From contig CAVQYQ010000004.1 in assembly GCA_963718195.1 (NCBI GenBank), positions 124,001 through 188,000 of the forward strand: DNA of 64,000 nt, in the 5' to 3' direction. Position 1 is the first letter of the stretch. Each line of letters starts with the position of its first letter. This DNA comes from MADRE3 sp963718195 (GTDB lineage: Bacteria > Desulfobacterota > Desulfobulbia > Desulfobulbales > Desulfocapsaceae). Under the pieces are notes generated by a model. The model was not told the DNA's origin. It saw only the letters and a program-made list of their open reading frames with translations, and ran no database searches. Below, piece after piece: positions 52,080 through 60,897 of the stretch. The position numbers were made by a program, and so were the translations under genes.

Positions 52080-52874
52080 TCAAATATTCGCACGCGAACT
52101 GAGGATTTGAGGCCCATCAGCAGTTACCGCAACCGAGTGTTCGAAATGCGCTGACGGCTTTCGGTCATTGGTTATCACTGTCCAACCGTCACGCAGTACC
52201 TTTACCTTGTGTGTCCCGGCATTTACCATTGGCTCTATGGCCAAGACCATACCTTCTAACAGCCTGGGCGACGCCTCATCCTGGACGAAATTCGGGATCT
52301 CGGGACCTTCATGCAGTGACGTACCGATACCATGTCCGACAAATTGTCGTACCACCGAAAATCCGCATGATTCGACATACTTCTCAACTGCGGCAGAGAT
52401 ATCAGATATTCTGTTCCCGATCACAACTTTTTCAATTGCCCGGTCAAGCGATTGCTGTGTCACCTTCAGCAATTTACTTTTGGTAGTATCAACTCTGCCC
52501 ACGGGGATGGTAATTGCAGAATCGCCATAGTAACCGTTGTAAAGTGTTCCAAAGTCAACCGATATGATATCGCCTCTCTTCAGCTTCCTCTTTCGCGAAG
52601 GAATTCCGTGAACGACTTCTTCATTAACTGACACACAGAGGCTTCCCGGAAATCCTCGATACCCTTTGAAAGCCGGGACCGCATTTCTCTTGCGACACAA
52701 TTCCTCTGCCTGGCAATCCAGATCGTAGGTTGACACGCCCGGTTCTACAATTTTTTCTAGCAGAACCAGAACTTCAGCGACAATCTGATTAGCCTCCCAC
52801 ATGATCTTTATCTCGTCAGGGCTTTTCACCATGATCGATTTACCTGCGGGATGATTTGCTGAAGCGCTCAACAT
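52080..52874 (-). CDS. map: Methionine aminopeptidase type I
   Basis: A 264-residue enzyme that removes the initiator Met. The metal ligands are in place: the Asp pair in VDFGTLYNGYYGDSAIT, His in VGHGIGTSLHEGP, Glu in AIEPMV and the Glu of FEHSVAV. Its ATG overlaps the secY stop (TAATG), so it is translationally coupled. No adenylate kinase gene lies between secY and map. A start at a downstream Met (MVKSPDEIK) would fit the family length better. Confidence 0.95.
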   Translation of the reverse strand: MLSASANHPAGKSIMVKSPDEIKIMWEANQIVAEVLVLLEKIVEPGVSTYDLDCQAEELCRKRNAVPAFKGYRGFPGSLCVSVNEEVVHGIPSRKRKLKRGDIISVDFGTLYNGYYGDSAITIPVGRVDTTKSKLLKVTQQSLDRAIEKVVIGNRISDISAAVEKYVESCGFSVVRQFVGHGIGTSLHEGPEIPNFVQDEASPRLLEGMVLAIEPMVNAGTHKVKVLRDGWTVITNDRKPSAHFEHSVAVTADGPQILSSRANI

Positions 52875-54178
52875 TACCGTCTGCCCTTAATTCTCCCCTG
52901 TTTCATGAAACCTTCATAGTTTCTCATCACCAGGTGAGATTCAATCTGGGAAATCGTATCTATTGCGACACCCACGATAATCAGAAGCGCTGTTCCACCG
53001 AAATAAAACGGCAGGCTCAGCTTGGAGATCAAAATCGTCGGCAATACACATACTGCACTCAGATAGATGGCCCCGATAACGGTCAGGCGAGTCAAGGCTT
53101 TATCAATAAATTCTGCTGTCTTTTTTCCCGGTCGTATGCCGGGAATAAATCCGCCATTTTTTCTAAGATTCTCTGCCACATCATCGGGCTTGAACTGCAC
53201 TGCGGCATAAAAAAAGCAGAAGAATACAATCATACCGATAAAGCAGATATAGTAATAGACCGTACCAGGCGACATGGCAGCTGAGACACGCTGTACCCAG
53301 TCTATCTGGATAAAGCTGCCAATAGTTGCCGGAAACATCATAATCGAGGAAGCAAAGATTGGCGGAATGACGCCCGACACATTAATTTTTAGTGGCAGGT
53401 GAGAACTCTGGCCCCCATATACCCGGCGTCCGACCACCCGCTTTGCATACTGAATTGGAATTCGTCTTTGAGCAGTTTCAAAGAAAACGATGATCCCTAT
53501 GATTCCAACCATCAGCAGGACAATGAACGGCACGAAAAAAATCTGGATCTCGCCCGCCTTTACCAGTTCAATTGAATTTACCAGTGCCGACGGTCCGCGG
53601 GCAACGATACCTGCAAATATAATCAGTGATATTCCGTTTCCGACCCCGCGTTCTGTCATCTGCTCACCGAGCCACATAATAAAAGCGGTGCCCGAGGTCA
53701 GGGTGATCATGGTCATCAATTTAAACTGAATACCGGGGTCAAGAACGATCATCTCTCCAGAAGGACCGGTCATCCCTTCCAGCCCTGCAGCTATAAAAGA
53801 TCCCTGGATAACACTGAGAACAACCGTTCCGTAGCGTGTATACTGGGTTATCTTTCGCTGTCCCGACTCACCCTCTTTTTTCAGGGATTCGAGCTGAGGA
53901 ATAACGACCGTCAGCAGCTGCATGATAATTGATGCGCTGATGTACGGCATGATACCAAGTGCAAAAATAGAGAAATTCTCAAGCGCACCGCCGGAAAACA
54001 TGTTGAACATCCCAAACAATGTCCCGGCATTCTGCTGGAAAAATGCAGTGAGTGCATCTCCGTTTATTCCCGGGGTGGGCACCTGGACGCCCATGCGGTA
54101 AACGGCAAGCATGATAATGGTGAACAGAAGCCGTTTTCTCAGTTCAGGAATTTGTGCTGCGCTTTTTAGTCCGCTCAT
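52874..54178 (-). CDS. secY: Protein translocase subunit SecY
   Basis: A 434-residue channel subunit with ten membrane segments. Seen: RLLFTIIMLAVYRMGVQVPTP at the first segment, MPYISASIIMQLL, NGISLIIFAGIV, RRIPIQYAKRVVGRRVYGG and the cytoplasmic-loop region PGIRPGKKTAEFIDKALTRL. It exports proteins with SecE/G and SecA. It follows rplO by about 90 bases and is coupled to map. Confidence 0.97.
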   Translation of the reverse strand: MSGLKSAAQIPELRKRLLFTIIMLAVYRMGVQVPTPGINGDALTAFFQQNAGTLFGMFNMFSGGALENFSIFALGIMPYISASIIMQLLTVVIPQLESLKKEGESGQRKITQYTRYGTVVLSVIQGSFIAAGLEGMTGPSGEMIVLDPGIQFKLMTMITLTSGTAFIMWLGEQMTERGVGNGISLIIFAGIVARGPSALVNSIELVKAGEIQIFFVPFIVLLMVGIIGIIVFFETAQRRIPIQYAKRVVGRRVYGGQSSHLPLKINVSGVIPPIFASSIMMFPATIGSFIQIDWVQRVSAAMSPGTVYYYICFIGMIVFFCFFYAAVQFKPDDVAENLRKNGGFIPGIRPGKKTAEFIDKALTRLTVIGAIYLSAVCVLPTILISKLSLPFYFGGTALLIIVGVAIDTISQIESHLVMRNYEGFMKQGRIKGRR

Positions 54179-54269
54179 GTAAGTGTTCCTGCTTCAGATC
54201 TCGGTAAACGATAAAAATGGCAGACTGAATATTCAGTCTGCCATTTCATCTACCATAGGTGGAGCTCGA

Positions 54270-54725
54270 TTATTCTGCCTGGGGAGTGTCAGCTACGACA
54301 CTGCCTCCCGCCTTTTCAATGAGTTCTTTTGCCTGTCCGCTCACCTTGTCGACCTTTACGGTAAGCGCCTTGTGCAACTCACCATTGGCAAGCACTTTTA
54401 CCGGCTGCCCGGCCTTGACCACACCGGCTTCGACAAGTACATCAACGGTAACTTCCTGACCGGCCTCGAAGGCCTCAAGCTGACTCAGGCTGACAATTGT
54501 GTACACTTTCCGAAACTTATTGTTAAAACCGCGCTTCGGGAGGCGTCTTTGAAGCGGCATCTGGCCACCTTCAAAACCCGGTTTACTTTTATAACCTGAA
54601 CGGGATTTCGCACCCTTGTGTCCCCGACCGGCGGTTTTACCGTGTCCGGATCCGGGTCCTCTGCCCACACGTTTCCGCTCTCTATTTGAGCCCTTCTGCG
54701 GTGAAAGGTTTCCAAGAGTAATCAT
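54270..54725 (-). CDS. rplO: 50S ribosomal protein L15
   Basis: A 151-residue L15. Seen: the glycine-rich RKRVGRGPGSGHGKTAGRGH, GFEGGQMPLQRRLPKRGF, and the L15 tail with LVEAGVVKAGQPVKVLANG. It starts directly after the rpmD stop. Confidence 0.97.
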   Translation of the reverse strand: MITLGNLSPQKGSNRERKRVGRGPGSGHGKTAGRGHKGAKSRSGYKSKPGFEGGQMPLQRRLPKRGFNNKFRKVYTIVSLSQLEAFEAGQEVTVDVLVEAGVVKAGQPVKVLANGELHKALTVKVDKVSGQAKELIEKAGGSVVADTPQAE

Positions 54726-54908
54726 CTAAACCTCCTCTACCCGTACGAGATGCTGAACCTTGGCAAGCATGCCTCTTATTTCGGGGGTATCTTTACGCGT
54801 TACCGTTTTATGCATTTTAGTAAGCCCAAGACCGGTAAGCGTGGCACGTATTTTCTCTGTGCTTCCGATTCCACTCTTAACCTGGGTAAATGTAATTGTC
54901 TCAGCCAT
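54726..54908 (-). CDS. rpmD: 50S ribosomal protein L30
   Basis: A 60-residue L30. Seen: ITFTQVKSGIGSTEKIRATL and LGLTKMHKTVTRKDTPEIR with MLAKVQHLV. It is between rpsE and rplO. Confidence 0.96.
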   Translation of the reverse strand: MAETITFTQVKSGIGSTEKIRATLTGLGLTKMHKTVTRKDTPEIRGMLAKVQHLVRVEEV

Positions 54909-54972
54909 GTAACTACACCATGTAAATTCTTTGATTTATGAGCAGCAGCTCAATGTGTTGCATATAGTTTGC

Positions 54973-55485
54973 TCAAGCAGTTATCTCTTCAACAGTCTTG
55001 CCACGGGATTCAGCGATTTTCTTTGCTGACCGAAGTGATTTCAGACCATTGATTGTCGCTTTAACCATATTATGCGGATTGTGTGAACCGAGGCATTTGG
55101 TGAGGATATTGCCGACACCTGCTGCCTCCAGCACTGCCCTCACCGGTCCACCGGCAATCAGACCGGTACCTTCTGAAGCCGGCTTCAGAAGAACACGCCC
55201 GGCCCCGTACTTACCCACAATCTGGTGCGGGATAGAAGCCTCGGTAAGCGAAACGGTATCCATTTCTCTACGTGCTTTTTCAATTCCTTTGCGAATGGCT
55301 TCCGGAACCTGATTGGCCTTTCCAAGCCCATACCCTACCTTACCTTTTCCATCACCAACAACAACGATTGCACTGAAGCTGAAGCGACGACCACCCTTGA
55401 CAACCTTGGCAACCCTATTGATATATACGATTTTTTCAATAAGTTCCTCAGTCGCCTCACTTTTGGAACGCTTAAACTCAGACAA
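54973..55485 (-). CDS. rpsE: 30S ribosomal protein S5
   Basis: A 170-residue S5. Seen: EKIVYINRVAKVVKGGRRFS with FSAIVVVGDGKGKVGYGLGK, VLLKPASEGTGLIAGG and KCLGSHNPHNMVKA. It takes part in decoding accuracy. It is 24 bases after rplR. Confidence 0.97.
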   Translation of the reverse strand: MSEFKRSKSEATEELIEKIVYINRVAKVVKGGRRFSFSAIVVVGDGKGKVGYGLGKANQVPEAIRKGIEKARREMDTVSLTEASIPHQIVGKYGAGRVLLKPASEGTGLIAGGPVRAVLEAAGVGNILTKCLGSHNPHNMVKATINGLKSLRSAKKIAESRGKTVEEITA

Positions 55486-55509
55486 GGGACACCCCCATTA
55501 TAGTTCTAA

Positions 55510-55875
55510 TTAAAATTCCAGCCCGCCTTCACGAGCTCCATCTGAAAGAGACTTGACGCGTCCCTGGTAAATAAAACCGCCACGATCAAAAACTACCTTG
55601 CTGATACCAGCCTTCTTGGCACGCTCGGCAATGACCATGCCAACCTGCTTTGCAGATGCAGCCTTACCTTTTTCCTCACCTTTCTCAAACGCTTTATCGA
55701 TTGTCGACATGGAGACCAGCGTTTTTCCTGTCGTATCATCTATGATCTGTGCATAGATGTGCTTACTGGATTTAAACACTCTGAGTCGGGGCTGTTCGCC
55801 AGTTCCGGAAACCTTCTTGCGGATTCGACGAATCCTCTTTCTCCGTGCAACAGTGCTTGAATTTGTTTTTGCCAT
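55510..55875 (-). CDS. rplR: 50S ribosomal protein L18
   Basis: A 121-residue L18 that binds 5S rRNA. Seen: RLRVFKSSKHIYAQIIDDTT, the Lys/Arg-rich start, and the FDRGGFIYQGRVKSLSDGAR signature near the end. Confidence 0.97.
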   Translation of the reverse strand: MAKTNSSTVARRKRIRRIRKKVSGTGEQPRLRVFKSSKHIYAQIIDDTTGKTLVSMSTIDKAFEKGEEKGKAASAKQVGMVIAERAKKAGISKVVFDRGGFIYQGRVKSLSDGAREGGLEF

Positions 55876-55927
55876 TGTTTCTTCTCAATAAGTGAAAATA
55901 AAGTCTATTAACCACTAGTATTATAAA

Positions 55928-56467
55928 TTACGCTGCAGCACCTGACTTTCCAACTTTACGCACAATGTGCTCGTCTTCATAGCGAATACCCTTTCCTTTG
56001 TACGGTTCAGGTTTGCGAATAGAACGAATCTGCGATGCTGTCATTCCAAGAATTTCTTTATCAATTGACTCAAGGATGATTTTGTTGTTTTCCACCGCAC
56101 CAGAGACCTTGTCAGGTAAGGCGAATTCAACCGGGTTCGAATAACCAACACTTAAGGTCAGATTTTTACCACTGACACTTGCACGATAGCCAACACCCTC
56201 AATTACGAGAACTTTCTTAAATCCCTGGTCAACACCGACAACCATGTTGTTAACCAGTGAACGCATCAGTCCTCGAAATGCATTTATTTTTCTGTCGTTA
56301 TCACCGCCTGTCACCAGGATCTCCCCATCTTTCAGTTCAATACTGATTCCAGGGTGGATGGTACGGCTTAAAGAACCTTTACTTCCGGAAACCGAGATAT
56401 CCTGATCTTTAATTTCAATCTTGATACCTTTGGGCACCGGGATAGGCATTTTTCCAATTCGAGACAT
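55928..56467 (-). CDS. rplF: 50S ribosomal protein L6
   Basis: A 179-residue L6 with two repeats of the same fold. Seen: MSRIGKMPIPVPKGIKIEI, FRGLMRSLVNNMVVGVDQGF, and the signature RKPEPYKGKGIRYEDEHI. It is between rpsH and rplR. Confidence 0.97.
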   Translation of the reverse strand: MSRIGKMPIPVPKGIKIEIKDQDISVSGSKGSLSRTIHPGISIELKDGEILVTGGDNDRKINAFRGLMRSLVNNMVVGVDQGFKKVLVIEGVGYRASVSGKNLTLSVGYSNPVEFALPDKVSGAVENNKIILESIDKEILGMTASQIRSIRKPEPYKGKGIRYEDEHIVRKVGKSGAAA

Positions 56468-56491
56468 TTTCTCCTCCGTTACGTACCGGTG

Positions 56492-56890
56492 TTACCACAC
56501 TTCACATAGTATCTCGCCGCCGGTATTCTGCTCACGTGCGACACGATCAGCAACAATACCTTTTGACGTTGAAACGATAGCGACTCCAAGTCCATTGAGC
56601 ACCTTGGGAATTGCCACGGCTTTGGTATATTGCCTCAGGCCGGGTTTGCTCACCCGTTTGATGCCTGTAATTACCGGCTCACCACTCGGTCCATATTTTA
56701 GGTCGATGGTCAACGTGCCCTGTGGTCCTTCATCGCTCACAGAATAGCCGAGGATATACCCCTCATCCTTGAGAACTTTGGCGATATTAACCTTCACACT
56801 TGATTTCGGCATTTCCACCGTATCAAATTTTACCATTACTGCATTTCGTATCCTGGTCAGCATGTCTGCCAGGGGATCGCTCATTGACAT
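56492..56890 (-). CDS. rpsH: 30S ribosomal protein S8
   Basis: A 132-residue S8, a primary 16S binder and, in many bacteria, the repressor of its operon. Seen: SMSDPLADMLTRIRNAV, SVKVNIAKVLKDEGYI, and the end GLGVAIVSTSKGIVADR. The ATG at 56890 has AAGGAG eight bases upstream and is preferred to a GTG three codons before. Confidence 0.97.
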   Translation of the reverse strand: MSMSDPLADMLTRIRNAVMVKFDTVEMPKSSVKVNIAKVLKDEGYILGYSVSDEGPQGTLTIDLKYGPSGEPVITGIKRVSKPGLRQYTKAVAIPKVLNGLGVAIVSTSKGIVADRVAREQNTGGEILCEVW

Positions 56891-56946
56891 AGCGAACACT
56901 CCTTACTTGTATAAACGGATTGACGTGATCAGCCGAAGTTAAACTG

Positions 56947-57132
56947 CTACCAGCTTGACTTGGTCACCCCTGTTATTTCGCCGCTTGACGCCAGCTTCCT
57001 GAAACAGATTCGACAGACCCCGAACTTTCTAATGAACGCTCGCGGACGTCCACATAATGGGCATCGATTATATTTCCGAACCTTAAATTTCGGTTCTCTT
57101 TGCGCCCGAGCAATAATTGATTTCTTAGCCAA
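56947..57132 (-). CDS. rpsN: 30S ribosomal protein S14, type Z (zinc)
   Basis: A 61-residue zinc S14. The four Cys are at 24, 27, 40 and 43 (CPLCGRPR ... CRIC). The start is set at a TTG (57132): this gives AKKSIIARAQ right after the first residue, the exact family N-terminus, and a GGAGG ribosome site directly upstream. The ATG at 57144 lies inside that ribosome site and would add four residues. Confidence 0.95.
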   Translation of the reverse strand: MAKKSIIARAQREPKFKVRKYNRCPLCGRPRAFIRKFGVCRICFRKLASSGEITGVTKSSW

Positions 57133-57170
57133 ACCAACCTCCAATAGCTCTATCTATAATAAATTAATAT

Positions 57171-57710
57171 TTATTTTTTAAACGGCATTCCCATCAATCC
57201 TAGCAACGCCCGCCCCTCATCATTGGTCTGAGCGGAGGTCACGATAGTAATGTTGAGACCTTTTATTTTATCAATCTTATCGTAATCAATTTCCGGAAAA
57301 ATGATCTGTTCCTTGACCCCGAGAGAATAATTGCCACGACCGTCAAACCATTTGGGCGACATTCCTCTGAAGTCTCTTACCCGCGGCAATGCAATGTTTA
57401 CAAGCTTACTCAGAAATGCATACATCTGGTTCCCCCGGAGGGTAACACGACAGCCAATCGGCATCCCCTCCCTCAGCTTAAAGCCTGCAATCGACTTCTT
57501 CGCCTTGGTGACAACCGCCTTCTGGCCTGCAATTCTTGTCAACTCTTCAACCGCACCATCTATGATTTTCGGGTTCTGGACCGCTTCCCCAAGTCCCATA
57601 TTCAGGACAATCTTCTCAAGCTTGGGTACCTGCATGATATTGGTATAACCAAATTCCTCTTTCAATGCAGGAACACATTCGTTGTAGTAATAGTCTTTAA
57701 GTGCACCCAT
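57171..57710 (-). CDS. rplE: 50S ribosomal protein L5
   Basis: A 179-residue L5 that binds 5S rRNA. Seen: YYNECVPALKEEFGYTNIMQ, KIVLNMGLGEAVQNPK, GCRVTLRGNQMY and GRGNYSLGVKEQIIFPEIDY. It is 35 bases after rplX. Confidence 0.97.
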   Translation of the reverse strand: MGALKDYYYNECVPALKEEFGYTNIMQVPKLEKIVLNMGLGEAVQNPKIIDGAVEELTRIAGQKAVVTKAKKSIAGFKLREGMPIGCRVTLRGNQMYAFLSKLVNIALPRVRDFRGMSPKWFDGRGNYSLGVKEQIIFPEIDYDKIDKIKGLNITIVTSAQTNDEGRALLGLMGMPFKK

Positions 57711-57745
57711 CTATAACTCCTGGTATACGTCTTCTTTGTGACCTA

Positions 57746-58078
57746 TTATTTGTTCTCAATCGACTCGCCGCATTTTTTGCAGAAGCGGACTTTTGTACCA
57801 TCGTCAAGAAGCTTTCTGCCAACTCGACCGGTCTGTGTACACTCTGGACAGATCAACTGAAGATTGGAGACATGAATAGGAGCCTCTCTTTCAACAATCT
57901 GTCCCTGCTGATTCATTTCACGCGGCTTGGTATGGCGCTTGATCATATTGATACGCTCCACCGTCGCCTTGCTCTCAGCAGGAAAAACCTTGAGCACCTT
58001 TCCTACTCTGCCCTTATCCTTTCCAGCAATAACTTCAACCTGATCGTCCGCTTTAAGGTATGTTCTACCCTGTCTCAT
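57746..58078 (-). CDS. rplX: 50S ribosomal protein L24
   Basis: A 110-residue L24. The ATG at 58078 has AGGTAATAAG before it and begins MRQGRTYLKADDQ; a more distant in-frame ATG (58144) overlaps rplN and does not fit. Seen: VIAGKDKGRVGKVLKVFP, the KOW motif, and ERINMIKRHTKPR. The C-terminal part has two Cys pairs (CPEC ... CKKC), a zinc ribbon found in part of the family. Confidence 0.96.
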   Translation of the reverse strand: MRQGRTYLKADDQVEVIAGKDKGRVGKVLKVFPAESKATVERINMIKRHTKPREMNQQGQIVEREAPIHVSNLQLICPECTQTGRVGRKLLDDGTKVRFCKKCGESIENK

Positions 58079-58124
58079 CTTATTACCTATTTTACTATGC
58101 TGAATTTCAGCGATATGCGAATTA

Positions 58125-58493
58125 TTAAAGAACCTCAGGGGCAAGAGATATGATCTTCATGAACCCTTGATTTCTCAACTCACGGGCAACCGGTCCAAAA
58201 ATACGGGTACCGATCGGCTCACCTGCCTGAGAGAGAATAACGGCAGCATTCTCGTCAAACTTCACCCAGGTATCATCCATTCTCTTCATTGCCTTTGCCG
58301 TCCTGACAATGACCGCTTGCATTATATCCCCTTTCTTTACCTTGGCATGGGGAATAGCTTCCTTGACCGTAACGACGATAACATCGCCAATCCCGGCATA
58401 TCTCTTTTTGGTGCCGCCGAGAACTCTGATACAGAGCACTTTCCGCGCTCCGGAATTATCAGCAACATTCAGCATTGTTTCAGTTTGTATCAT
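58125..58493 (-). CDS. rplN: 50S ribosomal protein L14
   Basis: A 122-residue L14. Seen: IQTETMLNVADNSGARKVLC, the universal start, IGDVIVVTVKEAIPHAKVKK and RIFGPVARELRNQGFMKIIS. Between rpsQ and rplX. Confidence 0.97.
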   Translation of the reverse strand: MIQTETMLNVADNSGARKVLCIRVLGGTKKRYAGIGDVIVVTVKEAIPHAKVKKGDIMQAVIVRTAKAMKRMDDTWVKFDENAAVILSQAGEPIGTRIFGPVARELRNQGFMKIISLAPEVL

Positions 58494-58557
58494 AGTGTCA
58501 CCTGATTCTACATCAGCCTAGGACAAGTACATTGAGTACTGCCTGGAACAGTTAGCG

Positions 58558-58818
58558 CTATATCGCCTGCTCAAGTATGGATTTAATCCGCCAACGCTTC
58601 TTTTTACTCAAGGGACGGCATTCTTCAATAAGAACAACATCACCGATATTGCATTGGTTCTGTGGATCATCTGCAAGGTATTTGACGCTGGTCTTAACAT
58701 ATTTGCCATATAGTTTATGACGAAATTTACGCTCAACCCGGACAACTACACTTTTCTCCATCCTGTTGCTGACAACAGAACCTGTCCTCGTTTTTCTTGA
58801 TTTTTTATTTTCGCTCAT
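58558..58818 (-). CDS. rpsQ: 30S ribosomal protein S17
   Basis: An 86-residue S17. Seen: GSVVSNRMEKSVVVRVER, KLYGKYVKTSVKYLADD and IGDVVLIEECRPLSKKKRW. It is 60 bases after rpmC. Confidence 0.97.
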   Translation of the reverse strand: MSENKKSRKTRTGSVVSNRMEKSVVVRVERKFRHKLYGKYVKTSVKYLADDPQNQCNIGDVVLIEECRPLSKKKRWRIKSILEQAI

Positions 58819-58877
58819 AATGTGATTTCAAGATGTTGCAGCACGAATATTGGGCCGCTTTAATTTTTAGAAAGGAT

Positions 58878-59069
58878 TTAAGACAAGCCCTTCTCATTAG
58901 CAATTGTTGCAATTCGTGCAATATCTTTTTTAATGTTTCTCAATCGCGAAGTATCTTCGAGTGGCCTGATCTTATGTTGAAACGAAAGGTTGCCATATTC
59001 TTCGCGCAATTCATTTGCTTTTTTTAAGAGGTCCTCGTCGGACAGTTTTCGAATCTCTTCAGCTTTCAT
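58878..59069 (-). CDS. rpmC: 50S ribosomal protein L29
   Basis: A 63-residue L29, a two-helix protein near the exit tunnel. Seen: ELREEYGNLSFQHKIRPLED and LRNIKKDIARIATI. Its ATG overlaps the rplP stop (59066-59069). Confidence 0.97.
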   Translation of the reverse strand: MKAEEIRKLSDEDLLKKANELREEYGNLSFQHKIRPLEDTSRLRNIKKDIARIATIANEKGLS

Positions 59070-59482
59070 AATGTTCTCCTCTTAGAAACAACTCTCGTAC
59101 CAAAAGGAAGTTTGTTTCCAGCCAGAGTAAGGGCCCGAACAGCAAGCTCTTCATCAACTCCAGCGAGTTCATACAAAATCCTGCCGGGCTTGATCGGAGC
59201 AACCCAGTATTCCGGGCTTCCCTTACCTTTACCCATACGGGTTTCGGCAGGTTTCTTGGTTACCGGCTTGTCCGGGAAAACTCTGATCCAGACCTTGCCG
59301 CCACGTTTGATTTTTCTGTTGATGGCAACACGGGCAGCCTCGATCTGCTGGGCTGTCATTTTGCCTCTGGTGGTCGCTTTAAGGGCATACTCTCCAAACG
59401 AGATGGATGAACCGCGCTGGGCGGATCCTCTCAGTTTACCAGTAAATACCTTTCTATGTTTTACCTTCCTGGGACTTAGCAT
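59066..59482 (-). CDS. rplP: 50S ribosomal protein L16
   Basis: A 138-residue L16 near the peptidyl transferase centre. Seen: MLSPRKVKHRKVFTGKLRG, SFGEYALKATTRGKMTAQQI, VFPDKPVTKKPAETRMGKGK and GSPEYWVAPIKPG. It overlaps rpmC by four bases. Confidence 0.97.
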   Translation of the reverse strand: MLSPRKVKHRKVFTGKLRGSAQRGSSISFGEYALKATTRGKMTAQQIEAARVAINRKIKRGGKVWIRVFPDKPVTKKPAETRMGKGKGSPEYWVAPIKPGRILYELAGVDEELAVRALTLAGNKLPFGTRVVSKRRTL

Positions 59483-59524
59483 GTCTTACTCCAAATTACC
59501 TGGTATTAAATCGCTCAAAAAAAA

Positions 59525-60169
59525 TCAGCTGATCGCCTCTTTTTCGTCGAGGACTTCACCATTAAAAATCCATACTTTTACACCGATTATGCCGTATGTG
59601 GTGTTGGCTTCAGCAAGTGCATAATCGACATCGGCTCGCAGGGTATGCAGAGGAACGCGCCCCTCCCGAACCCATTCGCAGCGCGACATCTCCGCACCAC
59701 CGAGACGCCCTGAGCATGATATCTTAATTCCCTGCACGCCAAATCTGAGTGCCGAATTGACCGCTTTTTTCATCGCCCGGCGAAAAGCAACCCGGCGGAC
59801 GAGCTGGGATGCGATACTTTCAGCAACAAGCTGCGCATCTGCTTCTGGTCGTCTGACTTCCTGAATATCTAGCGTTACCGGTCTCTCAACAAATTGCTCG
59901 AGATCTTTTTTTAACATTTCGATCTCTGCGCCTTTCTTACCAATAACGATACCGGGCCGAGCAGTGAAAAGTTTCACTCTTATTTTTTCACCGGTACGTT
60001 CTATGATGATCTTTGAAAGTCCTGCGTGAAAGAGACGGGTCTTGAGATATTTGCGTATTTTCTGATCTTCAATAAGGTACGTCGAGTAATCCTTATCTGC
60101 ATACCAGATCGAGTCCCAAGTGCGGGTTATATTCAGTCTTAGTCCTAATGGATTAACCTTCTGGCCCAA
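59525..60169 (-). CDS. rpsC: 30S ribosomal protein S3
   Basis: A 214-residue S3 with a KH domain. Seen: MGQKVNPLGLRLNITRTWDS, GIVIGKKGAEIEMLKKDL with the KH GxxG loop, and SGRLGGAEMSRCEWVREGRV. It is about 70 bases after rplV. Confidence 0.97.
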   Translation of the reverse strand: MGQKVNPLGLRLNITRTWDSIWYADKDYSTYLIEDQKIRKYLKTRLFHAGLSKIIIERTGEKIRVKLFTARPGIVIGKKGAEIEMLKKDLEQFVERPVTLDIQEVRRPEADAQLVAESIASQLVRRVAFRRAMKKAVNSALRFGVQGIKISCSGRLGGAEMSRCEWVREGRVPLHTLRADVDYALAEANTTYGIIGVKVWIFNGEVLDEKEAIS

Positions 60170-60241
60170 AACAATCCTCCAACTGAGTAGGTGGTTTAAT
60201 AATTTACCGTTACAGTAAATTCAACATCAGACCCGATGAAT

Positions 60242-60574
60242 TTAACTTTCATCGAGAATTACAGTTATATGGCTGGTTCGCTTAATGATTCCGGTTGCCC
60301 TGCCCATTGCACGGGGTCGGATTCGTTTCAGCGAAGGTCCGCCATCGATGAAGATTTTCTTCACAAACAAATTGTCCACATCAACCTGATCATCCTGGGT
60401 TGCGTTCGCAACTGCAGACTCGATCACCTGTCTGAGGATCGCTGCAGCCTTTTTAGGCATGAACTTGAGTGTTGTGATCGCCTGATCAACATCCATTCCT
60501 CGAACCACATCCGCAACCAGTCGTGCCTTCTGCGGTGATACACGGATATATTTTCCTACGGCTCGTGCTTCCAT
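60242..60574 (-). CDS. rplV: 50S ribosomal protein L22
   Basis: A 110-residue L22 of the exit tunnel. Seen: YIRVSPQKARLVADVVRGMD, KKIFIDGGPSLKRIRPRAMG and IIKRTSHITVIL. The ATG at 60574 has GGGAG upstream; a TTG at 60589 is in frame but not needed. Confidence 0.96.
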   Translation of the reverse strand: MEARAVGKYIRVSPQKARLVADVVRGMDVDQAITTLKFMPKKAAAILRQVIESAVANATQDDQVDVDNLFVKKIFIDGGPSLKRIRPRAMGRATGIIKRTSHITVILDES

Positions 60575-60614
60575 CGTGTGTGCTCCCAAATCGCCCTGTC
60601 AAGATACAGGTTCG

Positions 60615-60884
60615 TTACTTATTCCTATCCGATGCGTGTCCATAATATGTCCTGGTGTGAGAGAACTCACCAAGCTTGTGTCCAACCATATTTTCAGAAA
60701 CGAATACGGGGATAAATTTTCTGCCGTTATGAACCGCAAAAGTCAAGCCAACCATCTCAGGACTGATATCGGATCTGCGCGACCATGTCTTGATCACTTT
60801 GCGGGATCCGGATTCGATAGCGTTCTCTACTTTCTTCATCAGATGATCGTCGATGAAAGGTCCTTTTTTTACTGAACGAGACAT
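60615..60884 (-). CDS. rpsS: 30S ribosomal protein S19
   Basis: An 89-residue S19. Seen: MSRSVKKGPFIDDHLMKKV, IKTWSRRSDISPEMVGLTF and the GHKLGEFSHTRTYYGH end. Between rplB and rplV. Confidence 0.97.
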   Translation of the reverse strand: MSRSVKKGPFIDDHLMKKVENAIESGSRKVIKTWSRRSDISPEMVGLTFAVHNGRKFIPVFVSENMVGHKLGEFSHTRTYYGHASDRNK

Positions 60885-60897
60885 TGCTTACTCCTTG

